A stretch of DNA of 42,609 nucleotides from Bacteroidota bacterium. Lineage in GTDB: Bacteria; Bacteroidota; Bacteroidia; Chitinophagales; Chitinophagaceae. A program made the translations under genes and the position numbers. Shown piece by piece: positions 14,333 to 22,254 of this stretch. A model generated the notes under the pieces. That model ran no database searches and was not told where the DNA came from. It saw only the letters and a list, made by a program, of their open reading frames with translations. Position 1 is the first letter of the stretch, and each line of letters opens with the position of its first letter. The DNA lies in contig JANYIM010000054.1 in assembly GCA_025362055.1 (NCBI GenBank), positions 1 through 42,609 of the forward strand. The letters run 5' to 3'.

Positions 14333-15238
14333 ATGTCTATATCAGTAAGCAATCTCACTAAAATATACGGAGCCCAAAAAGCAGTCGACGATATTTCATT
14401 TAATGTAGGCAAGGCGGAGATTGTTGGTTTTCTTGGGCCAAACGGAGCGGGCAAATCAACTACCATGAAGATCATTACTGGCTACCTGCAAGCCAGTAGT
14501 GGTGATGTGGAGGTAAGCGGAATTAAAGTTGACACAAATAATAATGAAACAAAAAAGAAGATCGGTTATTTACCCGAATCAAATCCGTTGTACCATGACA
14601 TGTATGTGAGGGAGTACCTGGAATTTGTTGCAAATGTTTACAGCCTGGGGGATGCGAAACAAAAGATCGAAAAGATCATTGAAACAGTAGGGCTCACCAT
14701 TGAAGCCAATAAAAAGATTGGGCAGCTTAGTAAAGGATATAAACAACGGGTAGGCTTAGCCGCAGCCCTGATACACGACCCTGAAATATTGATCCTCGAT
14801 GAACCCACCAGTGGCCTTGATCCCAACCAGATCGTAGAGATAAGAGAAGTGATAAAAAAACTGGGGCAGGATAAAACGGTATTGTTCTCTTCTCATATTT
14901 TACAGGAAGTACAGGCCATGTGCGACAGGGTGATCATCATCAACAAAGGAAAAATTGTGGCAGATGATATGCTGAGCAATTTGCAGAAAGGAAAGGAAGG
15001 GAAATATTATGTGTTAGTTGGGTTTAAAGAAAATATTTCAGCTGATAGGTTAAGAAGTTTAAAAGATATTTCTAATGTAGAACAGCAAACCCTGTCGGGC
15101 TACAAGCTAGAAACATCAAATCCCGAAAATGTAAAAAAACAATTACTGGAATTGAGTTTGCAGAACAATTGGAACATTGTTTCTTTGCAGAGTGAGAGCA
15201 GTAGTTTGGAAGAGGTGTTCAGGAGCTTGACAAATTGA
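14333..15238 (+). CDS. gldA: Gliding-motility-type ABC transporter ATP-binding protein GldA
   Basis: A 301-residue ABC ATPase closely resembling GldA, the ATPase partner of GldF and GldG in Bacteroidota gliding. Walker A GPNGAGKST is at 35-43, the signature is LSKGYKQRVGLAAAL, and Walker B is ILILDEPTSGLDPNQ. A C-terminal extension (about 220-301, ending SSLEEVFRSLTN) is typical of the GldA/CcmA subgroup. gldF and gldG are not adjacent: the next gene is eno, 26 bp downstream on the same strand. The symbol follows closest family likeness. Whether the cell glides cannot be judged from this window. Confidence 0.88.
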   Translation: MSISVSNLTKIYGAQKAVDDISFNVGKAEIVGFLGPNGAGKSTTMKIITGYLQASSGDVEVSGIKVDTNNNETKKKIGYLPESNPLYHDMYVREYLEFVANVYSLGDAKQKIEKIIETVGLTIEANKKIGQLSKGYKQRVGLAAALIHDPEILILDEPTSGLDPNQIVEIREVIKKLGQDKTVLFSSHILQEVQAMCDRVIIINKGKIVADDMLSNLQKGKEGKYYVLVGFKENISADRLRSLKDISNVEQQTLSGYKLETSNPENVKKQLLELSLQNNWNIVSLQSESSSLEEVFRSLTN

Positions 15239-15264
15239 TCTTAAAATATTAAATAAAAAAATAA

Positions 15265-16560
15265 ATGAGTTACATCGCCTCCATCCATGCACGCCAGATA
15301 TTAGATAGTCGTGGTAATCCAACCGTAGAAGTTGATATATTGACCGAGAACGAGCACTTAGGCCGTGCTGCCGTGCCAAGTGGTGCCAGCACCGGTGTTC
15401 ATGAAGCCGTAGAGTTACGCGATGGCAATAAAAAATTATATGGCGGGAAAGGTGTGTTGAAAGCAGTTCAGCATGTAAACACTATTCTTACTGAAAATTT
15501 ATTGGGTTGGGATGTGGCCGATCAAACAGGCATTGATGCCATGATGATAAGCCTTGATGGTACGCCCAATAAAGGTAAGTTGGGCGCTAATGCAATGCTT
15601 GCCGTTAGTATGGCTGTAGCAAAAGCCGCTGCACTGGAAGCTAATCTTCCTTTATACCGTTATATCGGTGGTACCAATGCAAAGATCTTACCCATGCCCA
15701 TGATGAATATCTTAAATGGTGGGGCGCATGCCGATAATAAAATAGATTTCCAGGAATTTATGGTGATGCCTGTTGGCGCCTCTTCCTTCAGCGAAGGTTT
15801 GCGATGGGGCGTTGATATTTTTCATGCATTAAAAACAGTGTTGAAGAAAAAAGGATTCAGCACCAATGTGGGTGATGAAGGTGGATTTGCCCCCAACATT
15901 CAAAGTAATGAGGAGGCCATTGAAACCGTATTGACCGCTATACAAAGTGCAGGATACAAAACCGGTAGCCAGATCATGATCGCTATGGATGCCGCCAACA
16001 GTGAACTATGGAATGCCAAAGAAAAAAGATACATCTTTCATAAAAGTGATGGCAAAAAAATGACCAGTGAGCAATTGGTAAAATACTGGGAAAGCTGGGT
16101 TAAAAAATATCCCATCTGTTCTATTGAGGACGGTATGGCCGAAGATGACTGGAAGGGATGGAAGATGTTAACCGAAGCCGTTGGAAAAAAATGCCAGTTG
16201 GTAGGAGATGACCTCTTTGTTACCAATGTGACCCGTTTGGAAAAAGGCATTAATGAAGGTATTGCAAATGCATTGCTTGTAAAAGTGAACCAGATCGGTA
16301 CCGTCACTGAAACCATTAATGCAGTAACGATGGCACAAAATAACGGGTACAATACCATTATGAGCCATAGAAGCGGTGAGACAGAAGATACCACTATTGC
16401 CGACCTTGCAGTGGCATTGAACTGCGGACAGATCAAGACCGGCTCTGCCTCAAGAACCGATCGTATGGCTAAGTACAACCAGTTGATCCGTATTGAAGAA
16501 ATATTGGCTGAAAGTGCGATATATCCAAAAGGAAAGATTAAATTTGGAAGCCGTAGCTAA
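15265..16560 (+). CDS. eno: Enolase (phosphopyruvate hydratase)
   Basis: A 431-residue cytoplasmic glycolytic enzyme that interconverts 2-phosphoglycerate and phosphoenolpyruvate. The N-terminal domain starts [20 protein letters not shown] and carries the GASTG loop. The barrel has the metal and substrate residues in [18 protein letters not shown] and [10 protein letters not shown], the catalytic lysine in [10 protein letters not shown], and the [17 protein letters not shown] motif. Full family length. It follows gldA by 26 bp, so it may be read from gldA's promoter as well as its own. The downstream ftsB-like gene begins 22 bp after the stop. Confidence 0.99.
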   Translation: MSYIASIHARQILDSRGNPTVEVDILTENEHLGRAAVPSGASTGVHEAVELRDGNKKLYGGKGVLKAVQHVNTILTENLLGWDVADQTGIDAMMISLDGTPNKGKLGANAMLAVSMAVAKAAALEANLPLYRYIGGTNAKILPMPMMNILNGGAHADNKIDFQEFMVMPVGASSFSEGLRWGVDIFHALKTVLKKKGFSTNVGDEGGFAPNIQSNEEAIETVLTAIQSAGYKTGSQIMIAMDAANSELWNAKEKRYIFHKSDGKKMTSEQLVKYWESWVKKYPICSIEDGMAEDDWKGWKMLTEAVGKKCQLVGDDLFVTNVTRLEKGINEGIANALLVKVNQIGTVTETINAVTMAQNNGYNTIMSHRSGETEDTTIADLAVALNCGQIKTGSASRTDRMAKYNQLIRIEEILAESAIYPKGKIKFGSRS

Positions 16561-16582
16561 ATCTTCTTCGCCGGTTGGCGGA

Positions 16583-16957
16583 ATGACTTTGAACAGCCTG
16601 TTAATGGAAAAGAATGCTGAAAATACATACACTTCAAAGTCCCTTCTTCGGAGGGGTTTGGGGAGGCTCCCATCCTGGCTGAAGAATAAATACCTGCTGG
16701 CAAGTGCGTTCTTTATAATATGGATGTTCTTCTTTGATCCAAAAGATGTGGGTTCTGACCTTAACAGGAGGGCCAAGTTGAAGGATCTGCAAAGAACCGA
16801 GCGGAATTTGGATCAGCAGATCACAGATACCCGTAAAGAACTATACCTTTTGAAGACAAATGCCCAGACCATTGAAAAGTATGCCCGGGAAAAATATATG
16901 ATGAAAAAAGATAATGAAGACCTTTTTATAGTAGATCCCTCCCCAGAAAGCAACTAA
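16583..16957 (+). CDS. FtsB/DivIC-like septum formation initiator with a repeat in its N-terminus
   Basis: A small bitopic division protein. With the ATG at 16583 it has 124 residues. A later ATG (16604) or an earlier frame overlapping eno (16493) are possible. A transmembrane helix at about 37-51 (YLLASAFFIIWMFFF) is followed by a coiled coil at about 60-92 and the family end KTNAQTIEKYAREKYMMKKDNED. Residues 19-29 (KSLLRRGLGRL) are encoded by a copy of the dispersed C-rich palindrome. The N-terminus is therefore probably not ancestral and the true start is uncertain. FtsB-type proteins form a complex with FtsL and FtsQ in other bacteria. It lies between eno and a small anti-sigma-like gene. 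Confidence 0.85.
   Translation: MTLNSLLMEKNAENTYTSKSLLRRGLGRLPSWLKNKYLLASAFFIIWMFFFDPKDVGSDLNRRAKLKDLQRTERNLDQQITDTRKELYLLKTNAQTIEKYAREKYMMKKDNEDLFIVDPSPESN
16638..16670 (-). repeat. Dispersed C-rich palindromic repeat, copy D, inside the ftsB-like gene
   Basis: On the minus strand this reads GCCTCCCCAAACCCCTCC then GAAGAAGGGACT, the same element as at 692, 4362, 4467 and 40243. Here it is translated in frame, just before the conserved PSWLKNKY start of the membrane segment. Confidence 0.8.
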
Positions 16958-17045
16958 TTTGCTTTAAAAACAATATTCTTCCTTAACCACCGTTTAATAC
17001 GCGGATAATGGATATTTAATTCTTAACAAGCAACTTAACTTGTCT

Positions 17046-17285
17046 ATGCACAACTTTACACCGGAAGATTTACTATTGTATTTGTACAACGAAACTTCCC
17101 CTGAACAAACAGCCGAAATAAAGGCAGCTTTGGAAAACGACTGGAGTCTCCGTGAAAAATTTGAAGTGATAACCTCGGCCCAAAAAAGGCTGGAAGCACT
17201 TAAAATGTCACCCAGCCAGCAAACAATTGATACAATACTAAACTATGCTGAAAAAGCAGTTGGTGAACTTACGCCACAGGCTTAA
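17046..17285 (+). CDS. Small protein resembling an anti-sigma-factor N-terminal domain
   Basis: A 79-residue protein starting at the ATG at 17046 (MHNFTPEDLLLYLYNETSPE); a TTG two codons earlier is a less likely start. The pattern 'F..EDLL.YLYNE.S..E...I...L..D..L...F' followed by a helix resembles zinc-free anti-sigma N-terminal modules such as those at the start of FecR-like proteins. No transmembrane segment or sigma factor gene is nearby. A -7-like TTAACTTG sits immediately before the ATG. A terminator follows directly. Related small proteins near FtsB-like genes seem common in Chitinophagaceae, but I have that only from memory. Confidence 0.7.
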   Translation: MHNFTPEDLLLYLYNETSPEQTAEIKAALENDWSLREKFEVITSAQKRLEALKMSPSQQTIDTILNYAEKAVGELTPQA

Positions 17286-17311
17286 TTCATTTGTTCAATT
17301 AACGTAATTTT

Positions 17312-17336
17312 ATCTCGCCTAAGGCGAGATTTTTTT
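17312..17336 (+). terminator. Hairpin terminator ending at the nth start codon
   Basis: ATCTCGCC, a TAA loop and GGCGAGAT form a perfect 8-bp stem, followed by TTTTTT. The next base is the A of the nth ATG (17337). Confidence 0.85.
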
Positions 17337-17987
17337 ATGACCAAAAAAGAGCGGTACCGGTTTTTAATTGACTATTTTTTACAACATAGTCCCGATGCGG
17401 AAACAGCGTTATTATATGATGGCCCTTTTCAATTGTTGGTATCGGTCATATTATCTGCCCAATGTACCGACAAGCGAGTGAACCTGACGACTCCTGCCCT
17501 TTTCAAAAAATACCCCGATGCGCTGTCTTTAAGCAATGCTTCTTTTGATGATCTTTTTGCACTTATTAAAAGTATCTCCTATCCTAATAACAAGACCAAA
17601 CACTTAATTGGGATGGCAACGATGTTGATGGAAAGCTTTGATGGAAAGGTGCCAATGACCGTGGATGAGCTGGTACAACTGCCTGGTGTTGGAAGAAAAA
17701 CGGCTAATGTTATTACATCCGTGATTGATGAACAGCCCAATATGGCAGTTGATACACACGTGTTCCGGGTAAGCACAAGGATAGGATTAATAACAAATGC
17801 CAAAACGCCCCTTGCTGCCGAAAAACAACTGATCCGGGAACTGCCGGAGCAATACATTCATAAAGCACACCACTGGTTGATATTGCATGGAAGATATGTT
17901 TGTACTGCACGTAATCCACATTGTAACGAATGTGGACTACGTGCAATATGTAAATTTGTCAACAAAAATGTGAAAGTTGAAATATAA
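17337..17987 (+). CDS. nth: Endonuclease III (DNA glycosylase/AP lyase)
   Basis: A 216-residue base-excision repair enzyme that removes oxidised pyrimidines and nicks abasic sites. The helix-hairpin-helix LPGVGRKTANVI is at about 115-126, with catalytic Lys121 and Asp139 (VDTHVFRVSTRIG). The iron-sulfur cysteines have the exact spacing C-x6-C-x2-C-x5-C (Cys189, 196, 199, 205). Length and N-terminus match E. coli Nth, which supports the ATG at 17337 even though it directly follows a terminator. No ribosome-binding site can fit. A weak -7-like TAATTTTA at 17305-17312 precedes the hairpin. Confidence 0.97.
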   Translation: MTKKERYRFLIDYFLQHSPDAETALLYDGPFQLLVSVILSAQCTDKRVNLTTPALFKKYPDALSLSNASFDDLFALIKSISYPNNKTKHLIGMATMLMESFDGKVPMTVDELVQLPGVGRKTANVITSVIDEQPNMAVDTHVFRVSTRIGLITNAKTPLAAEKQLIRELPEQYIHKAHHWLILHGRYVCTARNPHCNECGLRAICKFVNKNVKVEI

Positions 17988-18072
17988 TTGAGGAATAATC
18001 GTTTTATTTGTACTTCAATCTCTATCCTTTCAAAGCCCAACCGATCATTTTTTACTAAAGGACTTTTTTCGC

Positions 18073-19011
18073 ATGAAAAAACTAACACTTGTTTTGGGCA
18101 TTATTGTGCTGTTGGCCGGCTTCGCAGATAAGGCAGTTGCCCAATATTATTTTTATGATGGTAGGTACTATGATAACCCTTTATTAATTGAATTGGGTGG
18201 ATCAGTTGGTGCAATGAATTGTCTTACCGACATAGGTGGAAGAAAGGGCATTGGTAAAAAATTCATTAAAGATCTGAATCTCGGAAAAACAAATTTTGCC
18301 GGCAGTTTTTACATTTCTGCCAATTATAAATATGCCGTATCATTAAGGGCAGAAGCCACTTTTGGCCAGTTGAAAGCAGATGACAAGGTATTGGAAAGTG
18401 TTAAAAGCACCACCTATGGAAGGTATGAACGCAACCTGAGTTTTAGAACTAATATCTCCGAATTCATGCTTGCAGCAGAGATCCACCCCTTATTTATTTT
18501 TATTCCTAAAGATAATGATGACTGGACGCCACCCATGCTCTCTCCTTATTTATTGGCAGGTGTTGGCTTCTTTCATTTTAATCCCCAGGCCCAGTCAAAT
18601 GGCAAGTGGGTTGACCTTCAGCCATTGAGTACAGAAGGGCAGGGCTTTAAAGAATACTCCGACCGGAAACCTTATAAATTAAATCAAATCAGTATTCCTG
18701 TAGGTATTGGAGTAAGGTATGAATTAAGTTCTGTAATTAACCTAAGGGCCGAATTCGTTTACCGGATCCTGAATACAGATTATCTTGATGATGTAAGTAC
18801 CACTTATATTGACCCATCAGTATACCAAAATTATTTTACAGGGGGCAAACTCACCAATGCCTTGCTTTTGAATGACCGTCAATATGAATTAGACCCTACA
18901 CATATTACCGAACCGGGGGATCAACGCGGAGATCCAAGCAAAAAAGATTCTTATTTTTCCTTTAATGTTAAGATCGGTTACACTTTTGGAAGAGAGGCTA
19001 TAAAACGGTAA
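18073..19011 (+). CDS. Predicted outer-membrane beta-barrel protein
   Basis: A 312-residue exported protein. The signal peptide is MKKLTLVLGIIVLLAGFADKAVAQ, with cleavage after VAQ likely. The mature part alternates aromatic strands with loops: LLIELGGSVGAMNCLTDIGG at the start, later YLLAGVGFFHFNPQ, ISIPVGIGVRYELSSVINLR and a last strand YFSFNVKIGYTFG. This is the pattern of small outer-membrane barrels (DUF6089/porin-like). The function is unknown. It has its own convergent terminator with korA. The ATG at 18073 is supported by the signal peptide. Confidence 0.85.
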   Translation: MKKLTLVLGIIVLLAGFADKAVAQYYFYDGRYYDNPLLIELGGSVGAMNCLTDIGGRKGIGKKFIKDLNLGKTNFAGSFYISANYKYAVSLRAEATFGQLKADDKVLESVKSTTYGRYERNLSFRTNISEFMLAAEIHPLFIFIPKDNDDWTPPMLSPYLLAGVGFFHFNPQAQSNGKWVDLQPLSTEGQGFKEYSDRKPYKLNQISIPVGIGVRYELSSVINLRAEFVYRILNTDYLDDVSTTYIDPSVYQNYFTGGKLTNALLLNDRQYELDPTHITEPGDQRGDPSKKDSYFSFNVKIGYTFGREAIKR

Positions 19012-19031
19012 TCTCAAAAGATAAATTATCT

Positions 19032-19065
19032 AAAAGCCCTCCTGTCTATAAGCAGGAGGGCTTTT
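19032..19065. terminator. Bidirectional terminator between the barrel gene and korA
   Basis: AAAAGCCCTCCTG and CAGGAGGGCTTTT form a perfect 13-bp stem around an 8-nt loop, with T tracts on both strands. It serves the convergent genes ending at 19011 and 19097. Confidence 0.9.
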
Positions 19066-19096
19066 ACTAACGTAAGGCATTAAGCGCTCTTACTTC

Positions 19097-20953
19097 TTAT
19101 AACATTTTCTTTATTTCTGTTACCAATTCGCCTTTTGTAATGGGTATTCCCATGATCTTATTATATCCTTTGGCATCTACAAAATAAACATCGCGGATAA
19201 TTCTTACCAACTGGCCGTTATTTATTTCGGGTACCAGTACCTGGTCATAGTTTTTCAATATATCTCCCAGGTTTTTAGGGAAAGGCCTTACATAACGTAA
19301 ATGCGCATGCGCTACCGCGTGGCCTTCTTTTTGAAGATCGGCACAGGCACTTTTAATAGCTCCATAGGTACTTCCCCACCCCAATACCAGCACTTTGCCT
19401 TTCTCCAGGCCGCTGTCTAATTTTTGTTCAGGAATATAATTAGCGATAAGATCAACCTTAGCCTGTCTTGTTTTCACCATATGCTGGTGATTATCGGGTT
19501 CATAACTGATATTGCCGGTCACATCCTGCTTTTCAAGTCCGCCTACACGGTGCTCCAGTCCTGGTGTTCCCGGTATGGCCCATGGCCGAACCAGTTTCTC
19601 ATCTCTTTTATATGGTTGAAACTTGCCCTTATCATCCATATCGGTTGCAATATTTTGAGAAGCAAATTCCGTTTTTATTTCGGGTAGATCTGCAGCAACG
19701 GGAAATTTCCAGGGTTCTGCACCATTGGCAATGTATCCATCACTTAGAAAAAGTACTGGTGTCATATGTTGTACTGCAATGCGTATGGCTTCATACACAG
19801 CACTGAAACAATCACTGGGTGTAGATGCAGAAACTATCGGCATCGGGCACTCGCCATTCCTTCCATAGTATGCCTGCATCAGGTCACTTTGTTCTGTCTT
19901 GGTGGGCAATCCTGTTGAAGGTCCTCCACGTTGTATGTTAATGATCAACAAAGGGATCTCCAGCATTACCGCCAGTCCCATGGCCTCGCCTTTTAAAGCA
20001 ATGCCGGGGCCGCTGCTGGTGGTTATCCCCAGGCTTCCGCCATAACTGGCACCAATAGCCGAAGTAATGGCTGCGATCTCATCTTCTGCCTGGAAAGTTT
20101 TGACCCCGAAAGCCTTGTATTTACTGAGGTCGTGTAAAATATCGCTGGCAGGAGTAATAGGATAACTTCCCAGGAATATGGGCAAGCCACTTTTTTGTGA
20201 AGCCGCGATCAATCCATATGACAAGGCCTGGTTACCCATGATGGAACGGTAAGCACCCGGTTCCATTTTTGCCTTTTCTACTTTAAATCTTGTAGTAAAG
20301 GTTTCTGTAGTATCGCCAAAATTATAACCCGCCTGTAATGCTTTCACGTTGCTCTCAAATATCTCCGGTTTCTTTCCAAATTTGTCTTTTATAAAATTGA
20401 TCGTTGCTTCCATTTCGCGGTTGTACATCCAATAGAGGAAGCCCAGCACGAACATATTCTTTGCCCGATCCTTTTCTTTAACACCCATGGTGATATCCTT
20501 CAATGCTTCCCGGGTCATTTTGGTAACATCTATTTTTATCACATCATAGTTACCAAGGCTGTCGTCTTCCAATGGATTAACGCCTTCGGGATAATTGGCC
20601 AGACGAAGGTTTTTTGCATCAAATCCATCCACGTTGGCAATGATCTTACCCCCGGGTTTGAGGCCTTTTAAGTTTGTTTTCAATGCGGCTGCATTCATTG
20701 CCACCAGCACATCGCAGGCATCGCCGGGAGTAAATATCCTGTCGGACGAAAAACGGAGCTGGTAACCACTAACCCCCGGAAGCGTGCCTATCGGGGCCCT
20801 TATCTCCGCGGGGAAATCCGGGAAGGTTGCCAGGTCAATCCCCAGCATGGCTGTATTATTGGTAAACTGGCTGCCTGTTAATTGCATTCCATCACCACTA
20901 TCTCCCGCAAATTTTATGACCACATCACTGAGTATCTCTTCTTTATTATTCAT
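19097..20953 (-). CDS. korA: 2-oxoacid:ferredoxin oxidoreductase, fused gamma-alpha subunit (KorA-like)
   Basis: A 618-residue subunit with the gamma domain first (VVIKFAGDSGDGMQLTGSQF..., about 1-190) and then the alpha domain (GNQALSYGLIAASQKSGLPIFLGSYPITPASDIL..., about 235-618). The Thr/Ser-rich TTSSGPGIALKGEAMGLAVM segment and NIQRGGPSTGLPTKTEQ are family motifs. The enzyme oxidises 2-oxoglutarate (or a related 2-oxoacid) to the acyl-CoA using ferredoxin. It needs the TPP- and iron-sulfur-binding beta subunit (KorB), normally encoded next to it. No korB is adjacent on either side here. Substrate assignment as 2-oxoglutarate is by overall resemblance. Confidence 0.93.
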   Translation of the reverse strand: MNNKEEILSDVVIKFAGDSGDGMQLTGSQFTNNTAMLGIDLATFPDFPAEIRAPIGTLPGVSGYQLRFSSDRIFTPGDACDVLVAMNAAALKTNLKGLKPGGKIIANVDGFDAKNLRLANYPEGVNPLEDDSLGNYDVIKIDVTKMTREALKDITMGVKEKDRAKNMFVLGFLYWMYNREMEATINFIKDKFGKKPEIFESNVKALQAGYNFGDTTETFTTRFKVEKAKMEPGAYRSIMGNQALSYGLIAASQKSGLPIFLGSYPITPASDILHDLSKYKAFGVKTFQAEDEIAAITSAIGASYGGSLGITTSSGPGIALKGEAMGLAVMLEIPLLIINIQRGGPSTGLPTKTEQSDLMQAYYGRNGECPMPIVSASTPSDCFSAVYEAIRIAVQHMTPVLFLSDGYIANGAEPWKFPVAADLPEIKTEFASQNIATDMDDKGKFQPYKRDEKLVRPWAIPGTPGLEHRVGGLEKQDVTGNISYEPDNHQHMVKTRQAKVDLIANYIPEQKLDSGLEKGKVLVLGWGSTYGAIKSACADLQKEGHAVAHAHLRYVRPFPKNLGDILKNYDQVLVPEINNGQLVRIIRDVYFVDAKGYNKIMGIPITKGELVTEIKKML

Positions 20954-21058
20954 ATTATCATTGATTGTGCAACGAAGTTAAGATTTTACCGTTTCGAAAA
21001 AGCATAAGGCATACCGGAATTTTTGTAGCGGTACATCCACAATCTGAAATTATTAAAT

Positions 21059-21066
21059 TAGGTTTG
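21059..21066 (+). promoter_or_regulatory. Candidate -7 element of the arginase-like gene
   Basis: TAGGTTTG is an exact TAnnTTTG match, 14 bp before the ATG at 21081. No TTTG is seen at 19-21 bp upstream. Confidence 0.45.
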
Positions 21067-21080
21067 TCCCAAAAATTTGA

Positions 21081-22211
21081 ATGTACGACCTGCATGATTT
21101 CCTGGAGCCCGTTGTTGTTGCCGAATTAAACGGTGATAATGGTTATAATGATGGCCAGTTAGCTAAAAACATGGCAATATATGAAACCGAATTGCCCGAT
21201 ATTACAACCGTGGATATTGTTTTGGTTGGGATTGCCGAAACCCGGGGTAATCGTATTGCAGATGTGCTGGGCAGTGCCCCTGATTGTATCCGCAAACAAT
21301 TATACCAGTTACACTATTGGCACAAGGACATAAATATCGCTGATATTGGCAACATCAAAACCGGTGCCAGCCTGGCAGATAGTTATGCTGCCGTAAAAAC
21401 CGTTTTGGCTGAATTACTAAGGATGAATAAGACGGTGGTGTTGCTGGGTGGATCTCATGATATTACGCTGGCACAGTACTACGCTTATAAAGAATTACAA
21501 CGGGTTGTGGAAGCTACAGGCATTGATGCCATGATAGACCTGAGGGGGGAGAGCCCGGTACGAAGTGAAAATTTTTTGATGGAAATGCTTACCAGCGAAC
21601 CCAACCTAGTAAGGCACTATAATCATATCGGTTTTCAGAGTTATTATGTGCACCCGCGCATGCTTGAAACCATGGACAAACTCCGTTTCGACTGCCACCG
21701 CGTTGGTGTGGCAAAAGAAAATATGGAGGAGATGGAGCCGGTATTGCGCAATACGCATTTATTGAGTTTTGATATCAGTGCCATTAAGTACAGCGATTCG
21801 CCAGCCAGCCAGTTAAGTCCTAATGGCTTCAGTGGCGAAGAAGCGTGTATGCTTGCCCGGTATGCCGGGATGAGCACCAATATCAACAGTTTTGGTATCT
21901 ATGGCTACCTGCCGCAACTGGATGTGAATGACCTTAGTGCCCGGCAGGTTGCACAAATGCTCTGGTATTTTATTGATGGTAAAAGCAGGAGTAAGCAGGA
22001 AGCGCCTATTGATGACCGGAATAGTTTCAATGAATACCATTCTACTTTTACAGAAGTAGAAACCGTTTTTCTGCAAAGTAAAAAGACCGGCCGCTGGTGG
22101 ATACAATTACCCAATAAAAAATTCATTGCCTGTAGTTATAATGATTATGTGACCGCAAGTCAAAATGAGATCCCGGAGCGATGGTTGAGGGCGCAGGAAC
22201 GCAATATTTAA
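21081..22211 (+). CDS. Arginase/formimidoylglutamase-fold protein with degenerate metal site
   Basis: A 376-residue ureohydrolase-fold protein of the group often annotated formimidoylglutamase in Bacteroidota. Arginases bind two Mn ions with six ligands. Here GGSHD (His126) is intact. The DAHxD motif reads D149-A-M151-I-D153, with His replaced by Met. The SFDxD motif reads S-F-D231-I-S233, with the second Asp replaced by Ser. Two of six ligands are therefore lost, and the canonical binuclear site is unlikely. An N-terminal extension and a C-terminal region of about 90 residues (GRWWIQLPNKKFIACSYNDY) go beyond the arginase core. It may be non-catalytic or use another chemistry. The ATG at 21081 is preceded by a -7-like motif. 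Confidence 0.88.
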   Translation: MYDLHDFLEPVVVAELNGDNGYNDGQLAKNMAIYETELPDITTVDIVLVGIAETRGNRIADVLGSAPDCIRKQLYQLHYWHKDINIADIGNIKTGASLADSYAAVKTVLAELLRMNKTVVLLGGSHDITLAQYYAYKELQRVVEATGIDAMIDLRGESPVRSENFLMEMLTSEPNLVRHYNHIGFQSYYVHPRMLETMDKLRFDCHRVGVAKENMEEMEPVLRNTHLLSFDISAIKYSDSPASQLSPNGFSGEEACMLARYAGMSTNINSFGIYGYLPQLDVNDLSARQVAQMLWYFIDGKSRSKQEAPIDDRNSFNEYHSTFTEVETVFLQSKKTGRWWIQLPNKKFIACSYNDYVTASQNEIPERWLRAQERNI

Positions 22212-22254
22212 TTAAGAAATAAAAATGAGTAATTTTTTCAACTCATAAAAGTCA

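Noticed and set aside
16493-16582. Longer start for the ftsB-like gene overlapping enolase
   Set aside because: The upstream codons are the shifted end of eno and give no family-like sequence, so a start at 16583 or 16604 is more likely.
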